DNA of 46,770 nt from Bordetella sp. 02P26C-1 (GTDB lineage Bacteria; Pseudomonadota; Gammaproteobacteria; Burkholderiales; Burkholderiaceae_B), in NCBI RefSeq assembly GCF_009763255.1, contig NZ_WSJB01000026.1, positions 1 to 46,770 on the forward strand, written 5' to 3'. This document shows positions 38,223 to 46,664 of the stretch, piece by piece; the stretch's first letter is position 1, and every line of letters starts with the position of its first letter. The notes under the pieces were generated by a model. It saw only the letters and a program-made list of their open reading frames with translations, was not told the DNA's origin and did no database searches. Position numbers and translations under genes: made by a program.

Positions 38223-38756
38223 TTATTTCTTCTTGGTTTCTTTAATGACGACGCGTTCGTCCGAGTAACGCACGCCCTTGCCCTTGTAGGGTTCGGGTTC
38301 GCGATAAGCGCGGATTTCAGCGGCCACTTGACCGACGACTTGCTTGTTGGCGCCCTTGATGACGATTTCCGTCTGAGTGGGGCACTCGGCCTTGACACCA
38401 GCGGGCAGCGGATGCACGACATCGTGCGAGAAGCCCAGCTGCAGCTTGATGGCATCGCCTTGAACTTGGGCACGGTAGCCCACGCCGACCAGGGTCAGCT
38501 TGCGCTCAAAGCCCTTGCTCACGCCCGTCACCATGTTGGCGACCAGCGCGCGCACGGTGCCCGACATCGCGTTCGCGTGACGGGAATCGTCAGCGGCGGC
38601 GAAAGTCAGCTTGCCGTTTTCTTCGGCAACCTTGACATGGCCGGTCAGCTCTTGGCTCAGGGTGCCCAGGGGACCCTTGACGGTGATCTGATCTGCCAGG
38701 ATGTTGGCTTCAACACCCTTGGGCAGTTCTACCGGGTACTTAGCAATACGTGACAT
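38223..38756 (-). CDS. rplF: 50S ribosomal protein L6
   Basis: Large-subunit protein near the sarcin-ricin loop (177 aa). ATG 38756 was chosen because it begins [17 protein letters not shown], the family opening; an upstream in-frame start would add 18 residues overlapping rpsH. The C-terminal [19 protein letters not shown] is the conserved L6 signature. AAGGAG-like site (TTAAGGAGAAA) before the ATG. Confidence 0.98.
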   Translation of the reverse strand: MSRIAKYPVELPKGVEANILADQITVKGPLGTLSQELTGHVKVAEENGKLTFAAADDSRHANAMSGTVRALVANMVTGVSKGFERKLTLVGVGYRAQVQGDAIKLQLGFSHDVVHPLPAGVKAECPTQTEIVIKGANKQVVGQVAAEIRAYREPEPYKGKGVRYSDERVVIKETKKK

Positions 38757-38766
38757 GTGTTTCTCC

Positions 38767-39162
38767 TTAAGCCACGTAGCACAGGACTTCGCCGCCGACG
38801 CCGTTTGCACGGGCCTTACGGTCGGTCATGACGCCGCGCGAGGTCGAAACGATAGCCACGCCCAAGCCGTTCATGACTTGAGGAATGCTGCTGCGGCCCT
38901 TGTAGATACGCAGACCAGGGCGCGAGACGCGTTCGATGCGCTCGATAACCGGACGGCCAGCGTAGTACTTCAGGGTGATTTCCAGCTCAGGCTTAGCCTG
39001 CGTGCCTTTGACTTCAAAGCCGTCGATGTAGCCTTCATCCTTCAGCACAGCGGCAATAGCCGCCTTCAGCTTCGAGGAGGGCATGCTCACCGTAACTTTG
39101 TCAACTTGCTGCGCATTGCGAATGCGAGTCAGCATATCGGCGATGGGATCGCTCATGCTCAT
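38767..39162 (-). CDS. rpsH: 30S ribosomal protein S8
   Basis: Central-domain 16S rRNA binder (131 aa); in E. coli it represses the spc operon by binding its mRNA. Start [19 protein letters not shown] at 39162 has AGGAG eight bases upstream; a second ATG two codons on is possible. [32 protein letters not shown] and the ending GGEVLCYVA are family signatures. Confidence 0.98.
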   Translation of the reverse strand: MSMSDPIADMLTRIRNAQQVDKVTVSMPSSKLKAAIAAVLKDEGYIDGFEVKGTQAKPELEITLKYYAGRPVIERIERVSRPGLRIYKGRSSIPQVMNGLGVAIVSTSRGVMTDRKARANGVGGEVLCYVA

Positions 39163-39172
39163 ATTTTTTCTC

Positions 39173-39478
39173 CTACCAGCTGGCCTTGGTGATGCCGGGG
39201 ATTTCACCCTTCATCGCCATTTCACGCAGTTTGTGGCGGGTCAGCCCAAACTTGCGGAAGACGCCGCGCGGACGACCCGTGACGACGCAGCGCGCACGCT
39301 GGCGAGTCGGGTTGGCATTGCGCGGCAGTTGTTGCAGCTTCAGCCGAGCTTGGTAACGTTCTTCGTCGGTCTTCGACTGGTCGTCGATGATCGCTTTCAG
39401 TTCAGCGCGGCGAGCGGCGAACTTGTCAGCCAGCTTGGCGCGCTTGATGTCGCGATTGATGAGGGAAAGTTTAGCCAC
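39173..39478 (-). CDS. rpsN: 30S ribosomal protein S14
   Basis: Head protein of the small subunit (101 aa). [20 protein letters not shown] and [20 protein letters not shown], then [18 protein letters not shown], identify it. It lacks the CxxC zinc pairs of the short form, so it is the zinc-independent long type. Twelve bases after rplE. Confidence 0.98.
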   Translation of the reverse strand: MAKLSLINRDIKRAKLADKFAARRAELKAIIDDQSKTDEERYQARLKLQQLPRNANPTRQRARCVVTGRPRGVFRKFGLTRHKLREMAMKGEIPGITKASW

Positions 39479-39490
39479 GTCATCAGCCCC

Positions 39491-40030
39491 TTAGTTGCGG
39501 AACGGGAAGCTGAAGGCGGTCAACAGTGCCTTGGCTTCATCGTCGGTCTTGGCGGTGGTGGTGATGCTGATGTTCAGCCCACGCAGCGCGTCGATCTTGT
39601 CGTACTCGATTTCGGGGAAAATGATTTGCTCTTTCACCCCGACGTTGTAATTGCCGCGACCGTCGAACGCACGACCGGAAATACCGCGGAAGTCGCGCAC
39701 ACGAGGCAACGCAACCGCCACCAGGCGATCCAGGAATTCGTACATACGTTGACCGCGCAGCGTCACCATGCAACCAATCGGGTAGTTTTCGCGGATCTTG
39801 AAACCAGCGATAGCTTTACGCGTCTTGGTCACGACCGGCTTTTGGCCGGCAATCTTGGTGAGGTCAGCAACAGCGTGCTCGATGACCTTCTTGTCGGCAA
39901 CCGCTTCCGAGACACCCATGTTGAGAGTGATCTTGGTGATGCGCGGCACTTCCATCGGGCTCTTGTAGCCGAACTTAGCCGTCAACTCGGGAGCAACTTT
40001 GCTCTTGTACAGTTCTTGCAAACGAGACAT
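39491..40030 (-). CDS. rplE: 50S ribosomal protein L5
   Basis: 5S rRNA-binding protein of the central protuberance (179 aa). [50 protein letters not shown] and [20 protein letters not shown] are conserved. Ends [11 protein letters not shown]. Twelve bases after the rplX stop. In E. coli the S8 repressor target lies at the rplX-rplE boundary; no clear equivalent was judged here. Confidence 0.98.
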   Translation of the reverse strand: MSRLQELYKSKVAPELTAKFGYKSPMEVPRITKITLNMGVSEAVADKKVIEHAVADLTKIAGQKPVVTKTRKAIAGFKIRENYPIGCMVTLRGQRMYEFLDRLVAVALPRVRDFRGISGRAFDGRGNYNVGVKEQIIFPEIEYDKIDALRGLNISITTTAKTDDEAKALLTAFSFPFRN

Positions 40031-40042
40031 GTCTGTCGCCCC

Positions 40043-40363
40043 TTACGCCTTGGCGCCGACTTCGGCACCATTGGAACGGAACACGCGGACCTTGCGGCCG
40101 TCGACGACTTTGACGCCGACGCGATCGCCCTTGCCGGTGGCCGGGTTGAACAGCGCCACGTTAGAGATATGGATCGGCAACGTCTTTTCGACGATACCGC
40201 CAGGATTGTTGGCCATCGGATTGGCCTTGACGTGCTTTTTGACAACGTTCACGCCTTCGACCAGTACGTGGTCGGCGTCAACGCGAGCCAGCACGGTGCC
40301 ACGACGCTTTTTGTCGCGACCGGTCAGGACGATAACTTCGTCGCCTTTACGGATGTTGTTCAT
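40043..40363 (-). CDS. rplX: 50S ribosomal protein L24
   Basis: Assembly-initiating large-subunit protein with a KOW motif (106 aa). ATG 40363 ([20 protein letters not shown]) follows AAGGAG; an upstream in-frame start would overlap rpl[14 protein letters not shown] and the C-terminal [13 protein letters not shown] are typical. Second gene of the spc operon. Confidence 0.98.
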   Translation of the reverse strand: MNNIRKGDEVIVLTGRDKKRRGTVLARVDADHVLVEGVNVVKKHVKANPMANNPGGIVEKTLPIHISNVALFNPATGKGDRVGVKVVDGRKVRVFRSNGAEVGAKA

Positions 40364-40373
40364 CGTGGGCTCC

Positions 40374-40742
40374 TTACAGCACTTCCGGGGCCAGCGACAC
40401 AATCTTCATGAAACGCTCGGTACGCAGTTCACGCGTAACGGGTCCGAAGATGCGGGTGCCGATGGGCTCCAGCTTGGCATTGAGCAACACGGCGGCATTG
40501 CCACCGAAGCGGATCAGCGAACCGTCTTTACGGCGCACACCCTTGGCGGTACGAACCACCACGGCGTTGTAAATTTCGCCTTTTTTGACGCGCCCGCGCG
40601 GAGCCGCATCTTTGACGCTCACCTTGATGATGTCGCCGATACCGGCATAACGGCGCTTGGAGCCACCGAGCACCTTGATGCACATAACAGCGCGCGCACC
40701 GGTGTTGTCGGCCACGTCCAGCGTGGTCTGCATTTGGATCAT
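40374..40742 (-). CDS. rplN: 50S ribosomal protein L14
   Basis: Intersubunit-bridge protein (122 aa). [39 protein letters not shown] and the ending [13 protein letters not shown] identify it. AGGA site upstream. First gene of the spc operon: it follows a 440-base gap that holds a good promoter and a long leader. Confidence 0.98.
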
Positions 40743-40974
40743 GATTTTTCCTGTTCCAACTTAACTGGAATGACGATTTCCCGACCAGGGGATGCCGCGC
40801 TTCCAGCCAGTTTTGGTCCCGTCAGGTCCGCTGAAGGCTTCGAAGACTCTCTTCAAAACAATGCAGCGACCCTGGGTTGAAATCCTGCGGATACTTTCCC
40901 CCGATACCCTTATCAGCCTACCGCAGACATGGGCTGTAGCTGTGGCCGGTATAGGCAACTCGGGAAAGCTTGTC

Positions 40975-41003
40975 ATTCTAGCCTGCCCCCAACCGGGATG
41001 CAA
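40975..41003 (-). promoter_or_regulatory. spc operon promoter upstream of rplN
   Basis: On the minus strand TTGCAT (41003-40998), exactly 17 bases, then TAGAAT (40980-40975): 5 of 6 at -10 and 4 of 6 at -35. The upstream side is A/T-rich (CTTTTTGCACAAAAAGC), like an UP element. Transcription would begin near 40968, giving a leader of about 225 bases before rplN. The leader has short inverted repeats (for example CTGGAA...TTCCAG, 40768-40809) but no gene. Confidence 0.72.
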
Positions 41004-41139
41004 GCTTTTTGTGCAAAAAGTGTGCAGCACCGCAACATCGCCGCAATCGGCCATCTGACCGGACGCGTCGACGTCGTTGTACTGCCCACGTTCTACAACG
41101 AAAAACGGCAAGGACTGCTCCTCGCCGCTTTTCTGCCAT

Positions 41140-41166
41140 CAGGCGACCCGAACCTGCGATCGCCTG
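41140..41166 (-). terminator. weak hairpin after rpsQ
   Basis: CAGGCGA (41140-41146) pairs with TCGCCTG (41160-41166), loop 13 bases, 17 bases past the rpsQ stop. Without a U tract it may only partly separate the S10 and spc transcription units. Confidence 0.3.
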
Positions 41167-41182
41167 GCGGCCGGGTTCACCA

Positions 41183-41464
41183 TCAGATGATGCGAACCGC
41201 TTCGATCAGACGAACCACGCTCCAGGACTTCGAGCGCGAGATCGGACGACCTTCAGCGATTTCGACGGTGTCGCCTTCGTTGTATTGGTTCGACTCATCG
41301 TGCGCCTTGTACTTCGCGGAGCGCATGACGATCTTGCCATAGATGGGATGCTTGACGCGGCGCTCGACGAGCACAACGACAGTCTTGTCCATCTTGTTGC
41401 TGACGACCTTGCCAACCAGCGTACGCTGGCGCTTGGCCACTTGGGTGTTTTGAGTTTCGCTCAT
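41183..41464 (-). CDS. rpsQ: 30S ribosomal protein S17
   Basis: Body protein of the small subunit with an OB fold (93 aa). [20 protein letters not shown] and [31 protein letters not shown], and RPISRSKSW are signature stretches. Follows rpmC by one base. Last gene of the S10 operon. Confidence 0.98.
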   Translation of the reverse strand: MSETQNTQVAKRQRTLVGKVVSNKMDKTVVVLVERRVKHPIYGKIVMRSAKYKAHDESNQYNEGDTVEIAEGRPISRSKSWSVVRLIEAVRII

Positions 41465-41465
41465 A

Positions 41466-41657
41466 TTATTTCCCTGCCTTCTCGGTCAGCAAGGTGCGCA
41501 CGCGCGCGATGTCACGGCGGACATTGCGCAGCTGGGTGGTATTGCCGAGCTGCTGCGTGGCTTTCTGCATGCGCAGACCGAATTGAGCCTTCAGCAGGCT
41601 CTCGAGCTCTTTACCGAGCTCGGCGGCGTCTTTCGAACGGAGTTCGCTAGCTTTCAT
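41466..41657 (-). CDS. rpmC: 50S ribosomal protein L29
   Basis: Two-helix protein at the tunnel exit that helps bind SRP and trigger factor via L23 (63 aa). [20 protein letters not shown] and [20 protein letters not shown], then [15 protein letters not shown], match the family. Between rplP and rpsQ. Confidence 0.97.
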   Translation of the reverse strand: MKASELRSKDAAELGKELESLLKAQFGLRMQKATQQLGNTTQLRNVRRDIARVRTLLTEKAGK

Positions 41658-41669
41658 GTGACTGACTCC

Positions 41670-42086
41670 TTAAGCACCGATATGACGCGCGACGAACGTG
41701 GTCGAGATCGGCAGCTTCGCAGCGGCCAGGCGGAACGCCTCGCGCGCCAGCTCTTCGCTGACCCCTTCCATTTCGTAGAGCACCTTGCCGGGCTGGATCT
41801 CGGCGACCCAGTACTCCGGGTTACCTTTACCATTACCCATCCGGACTTCGGCAGGCTTTTGCGAGATCGGCTTATCCGGGAAAATGCGAATCCAGATACG
41901 GCCGCCACGCTTGATGTGACGGTTGATAGCACGACGAGCGGCTTCGATCTGACGAGCGGTCAGACGACCACGGCCGGTGGCCTTCAGACCGAACTCGCCG
42001 AACGACACGTTGGTGCCGCGCGTAGCCAGACCGGTGTTGCGGCCCTTTTGCTCTTTGCGATACTTTCTGCGAGAGGGTTGCAGCAT
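41670..42086 (-). CDS. rplP: 50S ribosomal protein L16
   Basis: A-site-proximal large-subunit protein (138 aa). [40 protein letters not shown] and [20 protein letters not shown] are conserved, as is [19 protein letters not shown]. Two bases after the rpsC stop, so translation is probably coupled. Confidence 0.98.
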   Translation of the reverse strand: MLQPSRRKYRKEQKGRNTGLATRGTNVSFGEFGLKATGRGRLTARQIEAARRAINRHIKRGGRIWIRIFPDKPISQKPAEVRMGNGKGNPEYWVAEIQPGKVLYEMEGVSEELAREAFRLAAAKLPISTTFVARHIGA

Positions 42087-42088
42087 GG

Positions 42089-42880
42089 TTATTCTCCTTC
42101 AGGAGCCGGAGCCGCGTCCGCCTTACGGGGACCACGACCACGACCACCCGGACGGCCGGCACGATCGCCACTCGGACGATCGCCACGCGGCGCGCGACGC
42201 GGACGACGCTCTTCTTCACGCGGGGCAGCGGTTTCCGGCGGGAATTCGCCGTTGGCCAGCATGTCGCCCTTATAGACCCAGACCTTGATGCCGATCACAC
42301 CGTAGGTGGTGTGGGCTTCCGAGGTGCCGTAGTCGATATTGGCTTTCAGCGTGTGAAGCGGCACGCGACCTTCGCGATACCACTCGGTGCGAGCGATTTC
42401 GATACCGTTCAGACGGCCCGAGCTCATGATCTTGATGCCTTGGGCACCCAGACGCATCGCGTTTTGCATGGCGCGCTTCATGGCGCGGCGGAACATGATC
42501 CGCTTTTCCAGCTGCTGCGAAATCGAGTCGGCGATCAGCTGAGCGTCGGTTTCCGGCTTGCGGATTTCCTCGATGTTGACGTGCACGGGCACGCCCATCA
42601 AACGCTGCAGATCGGCCTTCAGGCTTTCGATGTCCTCGCCGCGCTTGCCGATCACCACGCCCGGACGAGCCGAGTAAACGGTGATGCGGGCGTTCTTGGC
42701 GGGACGCTCGATAACGACGCGACCAACCGAAGCGCTCTTGAGCTTCTTCTTCAGGTACTCGCGAACGCGGATGTCTTCGGCCAGCATGCCGCCGAAAGCT
42801 TTGTCATCAGCGAACCAACGCGAGGACCAATTACGGGTGACCGCGAGACGGAACCCAGTGGGGTGAATTTTCTGACCCAT
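42089..42880 (-). CDS. rpsC: 30S ribosomal protein S3, with extended RG-rich tail
   Basis: mRNA-entry-channel protein (263 aa; E. coli 233). [20 protein letters not shown], the KH domain ([14 protein letters not shown]), and [20 protein letters not shown] plus [19 protein letters not shown] are intact. The extra roughly 30 residues are a disordered tail rich in Arg, Gly, Asp and Pro after [13 protein letters not shown]. Such tails occur in relatives, but their role is unclear. Between rplV and rplP. Confidence 0.98.
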   Translation of the reverse strand: MGQKIHPTGFRLAVTRNWSSRWFADDKAFGGMLAEDIRVREYLKKKLKSASVGRVVIERPAKNARITVYSARPGVVIGKRGEDIESLKADLQRLMGVPVHVNIEEIRKPETDAQLIADSISQQLEKRIMFRRAMKRAMQNAMRLGAQGIKIMSSGRLNGIEIARTEWYREGRVPLHTLKANIDYGTSEAHTTYGVIGIKVWVYKGDMLANGEFPPETAAPREEERRPRRAPRGDRPSGDRAGRPGGRGRGPRKADAAPAPEGE

Positions 42881-42889
42881 CGTGACTCC

Positions 42890-43219
42890 TTAGGCTCCGA
42901 CCTTGACCGTGATATGGCAGGTCTGCTTCTCGATGCGGTTGCCACGGCCCTTAGCACGAGCCGAAAAACGCTTCATCGATTGCGCCTTGTCGACGAAAAT
43001 CGTGGTGACTTTCAGTTCGTCGATATCAGCGCCGTCGTTGTGCTCAGCATTGGCGATAGCGGACTCGACAGCCTTTTTCAAGATGCCTGCGGCCTTTTTC
43101 GGGGAAAAGGTCAGGATGTTCAGGGCCTGGGCGACCGATTTGCCGCGGATCAAGTCCGCAACCAAACGGGTCTTCTGGGCCGAGATGTGAACTCCACGGA
43201 TAACGGCAGTAGTTTCCAT
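42890..43219 (-). CDS. rplV: 50S ribosomal protein L22
   Basis: Lines the nascent-peptide tunnel (109 aa). [34 protein letters not shown], and the beta-hairpin region [20 protein letters not shown] with [20 protein letters not shown] are typical. No insertion in the hairpin loop of the kind linked to macrolide resistance is evident. Three bases after rpsS. Confidence 0.98.
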   Translation of the reverse strand: METTAVIRGVHISAQKTRLVADLIRGKSVAQALNILTFSPKKAAGILKKAVESAIANAEHNDGADIDELKVTTIFVDKAQSMKRFSARAKGRGNRIEKQTCHITVKVGA

Positions 43220-43222
43220 CGC

Positions 43223-43498
43223 TTACCTCTTCGCCTTCTTGTCCGCAGCGTGACCCTTGAACGTACGGGTCAGCGCGAACTCGCCGAGCTTGTGACCGAC
43301 CATGTTCTCGTTGATATAAACGGGAACGTGCTGGCGACCGTTGTGCACAGCGATCGTGAGACCGATGAACTCGGGCAGGATCGTGGAACGGCGCGACCAG
43401 GTCTTGATCGGCTTCTTGTCTTTGCCCGCGACAGCCTTGTCCACCTTGGAGATAAGGTGGGCGTCGACAAACGGGCCTTTCTTGATCGAACGTGACAT
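43223..43498 (-). CDS. rpsS: 30S ribosomal protein S19
   Basis: Head protein forming a complex with S13 (91 aa). [40 protein letters not shown] and [20 protein letters not shown] are invariant family segments. Ends HAADKKAKR. Twelve bases after rplB. Confidence 0.98.
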   Translation of the reverse strand: MSRSIKKGPFVDAHLISKVDKAVAGKDKKPIKTWSRRSTILPEFIGLTIAVHNGRQHVPVYINENMVGHKLGEFALTRTFKGHAADKKAKR

Positions 43499-43510
43499 AG
43501 TGTTCGCCTC

Positions 43511-44338
43511 TTACTTGCGCTTGCGCCGTTGGACGATCATATTGTTCGTCCGCTTGTTGCGACGGGTCTTGAAACCCTTCGAGGGCGTGCCCCACGGGCT
43601 GACCGGTTCGCGAGCTTCGCCGGTACGGCCTTCGCCGCCACCGTGCGGGTGATCCACCGGGTTCATGGCGACACCACGAACCGTCGGACGCACACCGCGC
43701 CAACGCATTGCACCGGCCTTGCCGATTTGGCGCAGGCTGTGTTCTTCGTTACCGACTTCACCGATGGTGGCACGGCATTCGATGTGAACGCGACGGACTT
43801 CGCCCGAACGCAGACGCACCTGAGCGTACGTACCTTCGCGAGCCAGCAGCACCGCGGATGCACCGGCCGAACGCGCCATTTGGGCGCCCTTGCCAGGGAT
43901 CATTTCGATGCAGTGGATCGTCGTACCCACGGGGATGTTGCGGATCGGCAGCGTGTTGCCAGCGCGGATCGGGGCTTCGATACCCGAGACCAGCGTAGCA
44001 CCCACTTCCAGACCGCGCGGCGCAATGATGTAGCGACGTTCGCCGTCGGCGTAGCACAGCAAAGCGATGTGCGCCGTACGGTTGGGGTCGTATTCCAGGC
44101 GTTCAACCTTGGCCGGAATGCCATCTTTGTTGCGACGGAAGTCGACGAGACGGTAGTGCTGCTTGTGACCGCCGCCACGGTGGCGGATCGTGATGTGACC
44201 GTTGTTGTTACGGCCAGAACCACGGGTCTTCTTTTCGAGCAGCGCAGCGTGCGGGGCGCCTTTGTGCAGGTTCGGGCTGACAACCTTCACCATGCCACGG
44301 CGGCCTGCCGAAGTCGGTTTTACTTTGACGAGGGCCAT
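43511..44338 (-). CDS. rplB: 50S ribosomal protein L2
   Basis: Core large-subunit protein near the peptidyl transferase centre (275 aa). [52 protein letters not shown] and the C-terminal [19 protein letters not shown] with the conserved His residues are present. The stop of rplW directly abuts its ATG, so the two are translationally coupled. Confidence 0.98.
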   Translation of the reverse strand: MALVKVKPTSAGRRGMVKVVSPNLHKGAPHAALLEKKTRGSGRNNNGHITIRHRGGGHKQHYRLVDFRRNKDGIPAKVERLEYDPNRTAHIALLCYADGERRYIIAPRGLEVGATLVSGIEAPIRAGNTLPIRNIPVGTTIHCIEMIPGKGAQMARSAGASAVLLAREGTYAQVRLRSGEVRRVHIECRATIGEVGNEEHSLRQIGKAGAMRWRGVRPTVRGVAMNPVDHPHGGGEGRTGEAREPVSPWGTPSKGFKTRRNKRTNNMIVQRRKRK

Positions 44339-44635
44339 TTACTTCACCTCCGCAAAGTCGATTTCCTGGCCTTCCTTGAGCGCAACATAGGCCTTGCGCT
44401 CAGTGCGACGGCGACCCATGAAACGGCCAAAGCGCTTGACTTTGCCCTTACGGTTGAGGACCTGCACGGACTCGACCTGCACCTTGAACAGCAGTTCGAC
44501 GGCAGCCTTGATTTCCGGCTTGGTAGCATCAGCCACGACACGGAAAGCGACTTGCTGATTCTTTTCGGCGACGAAGGTGGCCTTTTCGGTCACCACCGGC
44601 GCGAGAATGACTTGCATCAAGCGTTCGGCGTTCAT
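44339..44635 (-). CDS. rplW: 50S ribosomal protein L23
   Basis: Tunnel-exit protein that docks trigger factor and SRP (98 aa). [40 protein letters not shown] and [18 protein letters not shown] are conserved. Start overlaps the rplD stop as ATGA; its stop abuts the rplB start. Confidence 0.98.
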   Translation of the reverse strand: MNAERLMQVILAPVVTEKATFVAEKNQQVAFRVVADATKPEIKAAVELLFKVQVESVQVLNRKGKVKRFGRFMGRRRTERKAYVALKEGQEIDFAEVK

Positions 44636-45249
44636 CCCAGCATCTCCTCGAGTTGAGCGATGGCCGGCTTGGTGATCAGCACTTTCTTGTAGTGGATCAA
44701 CGACAACGGATCGGCATAACGGGGCTCGACGACGGCAACGTGCGGCAGGTTGCGCGTAGCGAGGTAAATATTTTCATCAACGCTGTCGGTGATGATCAGA
44801 ACCGAATCCAGACCCAGGGTCTTGAGCTTGGACACAGCCAGCTTGGTCTTGGGCGATTCGAGGCCGAACGTTTCGACAACGGCGATGCGGTCTTCGCGAG
44901 CCAACTGCGAGAGGATCGAACGGATACCCGCGCGATACATCTTCTTGTTGACCTTTTGGCTGAAGTTTTCTTCAGGCGAATTCGGGAAGGTGCGACCACC
45001 CCCACGCCACAGCGGCGACGAAGTCATACCAGCACGAGCGCGGCCGGTACCCTTTTGACGCCAGGGCTTCTTGGTGGTGTGCTTGACTTCAGCACGGTCT
45101 TTCTGAGCGCGGTTACCGCTACGTGCGTTGGCTTGATAAGCCACGACGACTTGGTGAACCAGGGCTTCGTTGAAATCACGACCGAAGATGGTGTCGGGCG
45201 CGCTGAACGTTGCGGCCTCACCTTGGTCATTCAGGAGCTTGAGATCCAT
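44632..45249 (-). CDS. rplD: 50S ribosomal protein L4
   Basis: Tunnel-lining protein, and in E. coli the autogenous regulator of the S10 operon (205 aa). [20 protein letters not shown], the extended loop with [20 protein letters not shown] and [11 protein letters not shown], and [12 protein letters not shown]-type helices are typical. Whether it regulates the rplC leader seen upstream is untested. Overlaps rplW by four bases. Confidence 0.98.
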   Translation of the reverse strand: MDLKLLNDQGEAATFSAPDTIFGRDFNEALVHQVVVAYQANARSGNRAQKDRAEVKHTTKKPWRQKGTGRARAGMTSSPLWRGGGRTFPNSPEENFSQKVNKKMYRAGIRSILSQLAREDRIAVVETFGLESPKTKLAVSKLKTLGLDSVLIITDSVDENIYLATRNLPHVAVVEPRYADPLSLIHYKKVLITKPAIAQLEEMLG

Positions 45250-45254
45250 GTTGC

Positions 45255-45944
45255 TTACGCCCCCTTCTTGGCCGGCGCCTTGATGGCCGGACGCACGACG
45301 ACATCGCCGCCAGCGTGGCCCGGGACAGCGCCCTTGACCAACAGCAGACCGCGTTCGGCGTCAACACGCACGACGTCGAGGTTTTGAACGGTACGAGTAA
45401 CAGCACCCAAGTGGCCAGCCATGCGCTTACCCGGGAAAATACGGCCCGGATCTTGTGCTTGACCGATAGAGCCCGGCACACGGTGCGAACGGGAGTTACC
45501 GTGCGATGCGCGCTGCGAACCGAAGTTGTGGCGCTTGATCGTACCGGCGAAACCCTTACCGATGGTGGTGCCCGTCACGTCGACTTGTTGACCGGCTTCG
45601 AAAACCGATTCCACAGCGATGACAGCGCCCGGGGTGAATTCGGCCAGACGGGCCGGATCCAGGCGGAACTCTTTGAGGTTGCTACCGGCTTCGGCGCCGG
45701 CTTTCGCGTAGTGCCCAGTGAGAGGCTGGGTAACACGCGAGGCACGACGGGTGCCGTAAGCCACTTGGACTGCGGCGTAGCCGTCAGCTTCCAGGGACTT
45801 GATCTGGGTCACGCGGTTGTTCGACACGTCCAGCACGGTCACCGGGATGGATTCACCTTCCTCGGTAAAAATGCGGGTCATGCCGACCTTGCGACCCACC
45901 AGACCCAGCCGGTGTGCGGCGGGCGTGGGCGTCGAATTCGACAT
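45255..45944 (-). CDS. rplC: 50S ribosomal protein L3
   Basis: Early-assembly large-subunit protein (229 aa). ATG 45944 ([20 protein letters not shown], then [19 protein letters not shown]) has TGGAG upstream; the longer frame to 46007 runs into the leader and is not family-like. [20 protein letters not shown] and [20 protein letters not shown] with KRMAGHLG are the L3 signature. First gene after the rpsJ terminator; it has its own promoter and leader. Confidence 0.98.
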   Translation of the reverse strand: MSNSTPTPAAHRLGLVGRKVGMTRIFTEEGESIPVTVLDVSNNRVTQIKSLEADGYAAVQVAYGTRRASRVTQPLTGHYAKAGAEAGSNLKEFRLDPARLAEFTPGAVIAVESVFEAGQQVDVTGTTIGKGFAGTIKRHNFGSQRASHGNSRSHRVPGSIGQAQDPGRIFPGKRMAGHLGAVTRTVQNLDVVRVDAERGLLLVKGAVPGHAGGDVVVRPAIKAPAKKGA

Positions 45945-45957
45945 TGTTTTCTCCATT

Positions 45958-45977
45958 CCCGACTGCGATTGGTCGGG
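45958..45977 (-). promoter_or_regulatory. leader hairpin just upstream of the rplC ribosome-binding site
   Basis: In the mRNA CCCGAC and GTCGGG (6 bp, eight-base loop) end 13 bases before the rplC ATG, right against the GGAG site. A smaller CCCT/AGGG hairpin lies farther upstream near 46010. Such placement could modulate rplC translation; possible but unproven autogenous control. Confidence 0.4.
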
Positions 45978-46085
45978 GCTAATCAGGCAAAAGGTAAAGG
46001 CTTTCACCCTACAGGGTCAAGTAACCAAAACCGTGTGCGTACCGCCGTGCGAGGACTGCTGCACATGCATACGGCTGGGTTGCTA

Positions 46086-46102
46086 TTGCCACAAAATGGC
46101 AA
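46086..46102. promoter_or_regulatory. palindrome at the presumed rplC transcription start
   Basis: TTGCCA-CAAAA-TGGCAA is a perfect 6-bp inverted repeat covering roughly +1 to +17 of the predicted rplC transcript. It may be an operator or a 5' protective hairpin. Confidence 0.45.
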
Positions 46103-46109
46103 GCTTTGC

Positions 46110-46139
46110 ATCTTAGCACGGTTTTTTCTGCTATGACAA
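46110..46139 (-). promoter_or_regulatory. promoter of the rplC-rpsQ operon
   Basis: On the minus strand TTGTCA (46139-46134), 18 bases, then TAAGAT (46115-46110): both elements match consensus at 4-5 of 6. It lies between the rpsJ terminator and rplC, giving a leader of about 160 bases. The 334-base gap 45945-46278 holds this promoter, the palindrome, leader hairpins and the terminator, but no gene. Confidence 0.68.
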
Positions 46140-46197
46140 TAGCTTAGCGGCGATGGGTGTGTAACGAGGTGCCGGTTTTGTGGCGATTCAGCGGCAT

Positions 46198-46233
46198 AAA
46201 AAAAGCCACATTCTGAGGAATGTGGCTTTTTTT
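46198..46233. terminator. strong bidirectional intrinsic terminator between rpsJ and rplC
   Basis: AAAAAAAGCCACATT pairs perfectly with AATGTGGCTTTTTTT across a six-base loop, giving a seven-T run on each strand. It lies 46 bases after the rpsJ stop and should end the tuf-rpsJ transcript. Confidence 0.93.
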
Positions 46234-46278
46234 GATCGCCGGCCGTCAAGGCTGGCGATTGTCCCTTGCGGGCACGGC

Positions 46279-46590
46279 TTACTGCAGAGCGATTTCCACG
46301 TCCACGCCAGCCGGCAGATCCAGACGCATCAGCGCGTCGACGGTCTTGTCGGTCGGGTCAACGATGTCCATCAGGCGCTGATGGGTACGGATTTCGAACT
46401 GGTCACGCGAGGTCTTGTTCACGTGCGGCGAACGCAGAACGTCATAACGACGGATACGCGTAGGCAGGGGTACCGGACCTCGGACCACGGCGCCGGTGCG
46501 CTTGGCGGTGTCGACGATCTCGGCGGCAGATTGATCGATCAGCTTGTAATCGAAGGCTTTCAAGCGGATGCGGATCTTCTGGTTTTTCAT
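46279..46590 (-). CDS. rpsJ: 30S ribosomal protein S10
   Basis: Head protein of the small subunit that also acts in transcription antitermination as NusE (103 aa). [39 protein letters not shown] and [20 protein letters not shown] are typical; ends DVEIALQ. AGGAA precedes the ATG. It follows tuf by about 75 bases and is cut off from rplC by a terminator, so it belongs to the str/tuf unit here. Confidence 0.98.
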   Translation of the reverse strand: MKNQKIRIRLKAFDYKLIDQSAAEIVDTAKRTGAVVRGPVPLPTRIRRYDVLRSPHVNKTSRDQFEIRTHQRLMDIVDPTDKTVDALMRLDLPAGVDVEIALQ

Positions 46591-46611
46591 GGTGTTTCCT
46601 AAAGAACGAAA

Positions 46612-46647
46612 AGCGAAGGCGTCAGAGCGGACTCAGCCGCCTTCGCT
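46612..46647 (-). terminator. hairpin between tuf and rpsJ (partial terminator candidate)
   Basis: AGCGAAGGCG and CGCCTTCGCT pair perfectly (10 bp, 16-base loop) 17 bases past the tuf stop; on the minus strand TTTTCGTTCTTT follows. Likely attenuates but does not fully block transcription into rpsJ. Confidence 0.5.
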
Positions 46648-46664
46648 GGTTTGGTGTGGTCGCC

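Noticed and set aside
36783-38753. 656-codon plus-strand open frame opposite rplO-rplF
   Set aside because: Antisense shadow of six well-identified ribosomal genes. High third-position GC keeps such frames open, and the translation has no recognisable domain.
39083-40411. 442-codon plus-strand frame opposite rpsH-rplX
   Set aside because: Same antisense artefact; spans several unrelated genes and their gaps.
42311-44656. Plus-strand frames of 394 and 375 codons opposite rpsC-rplW
   Set aside because: Shadows of conserved ribosomal genes with no ribosome site and no family resemblance.
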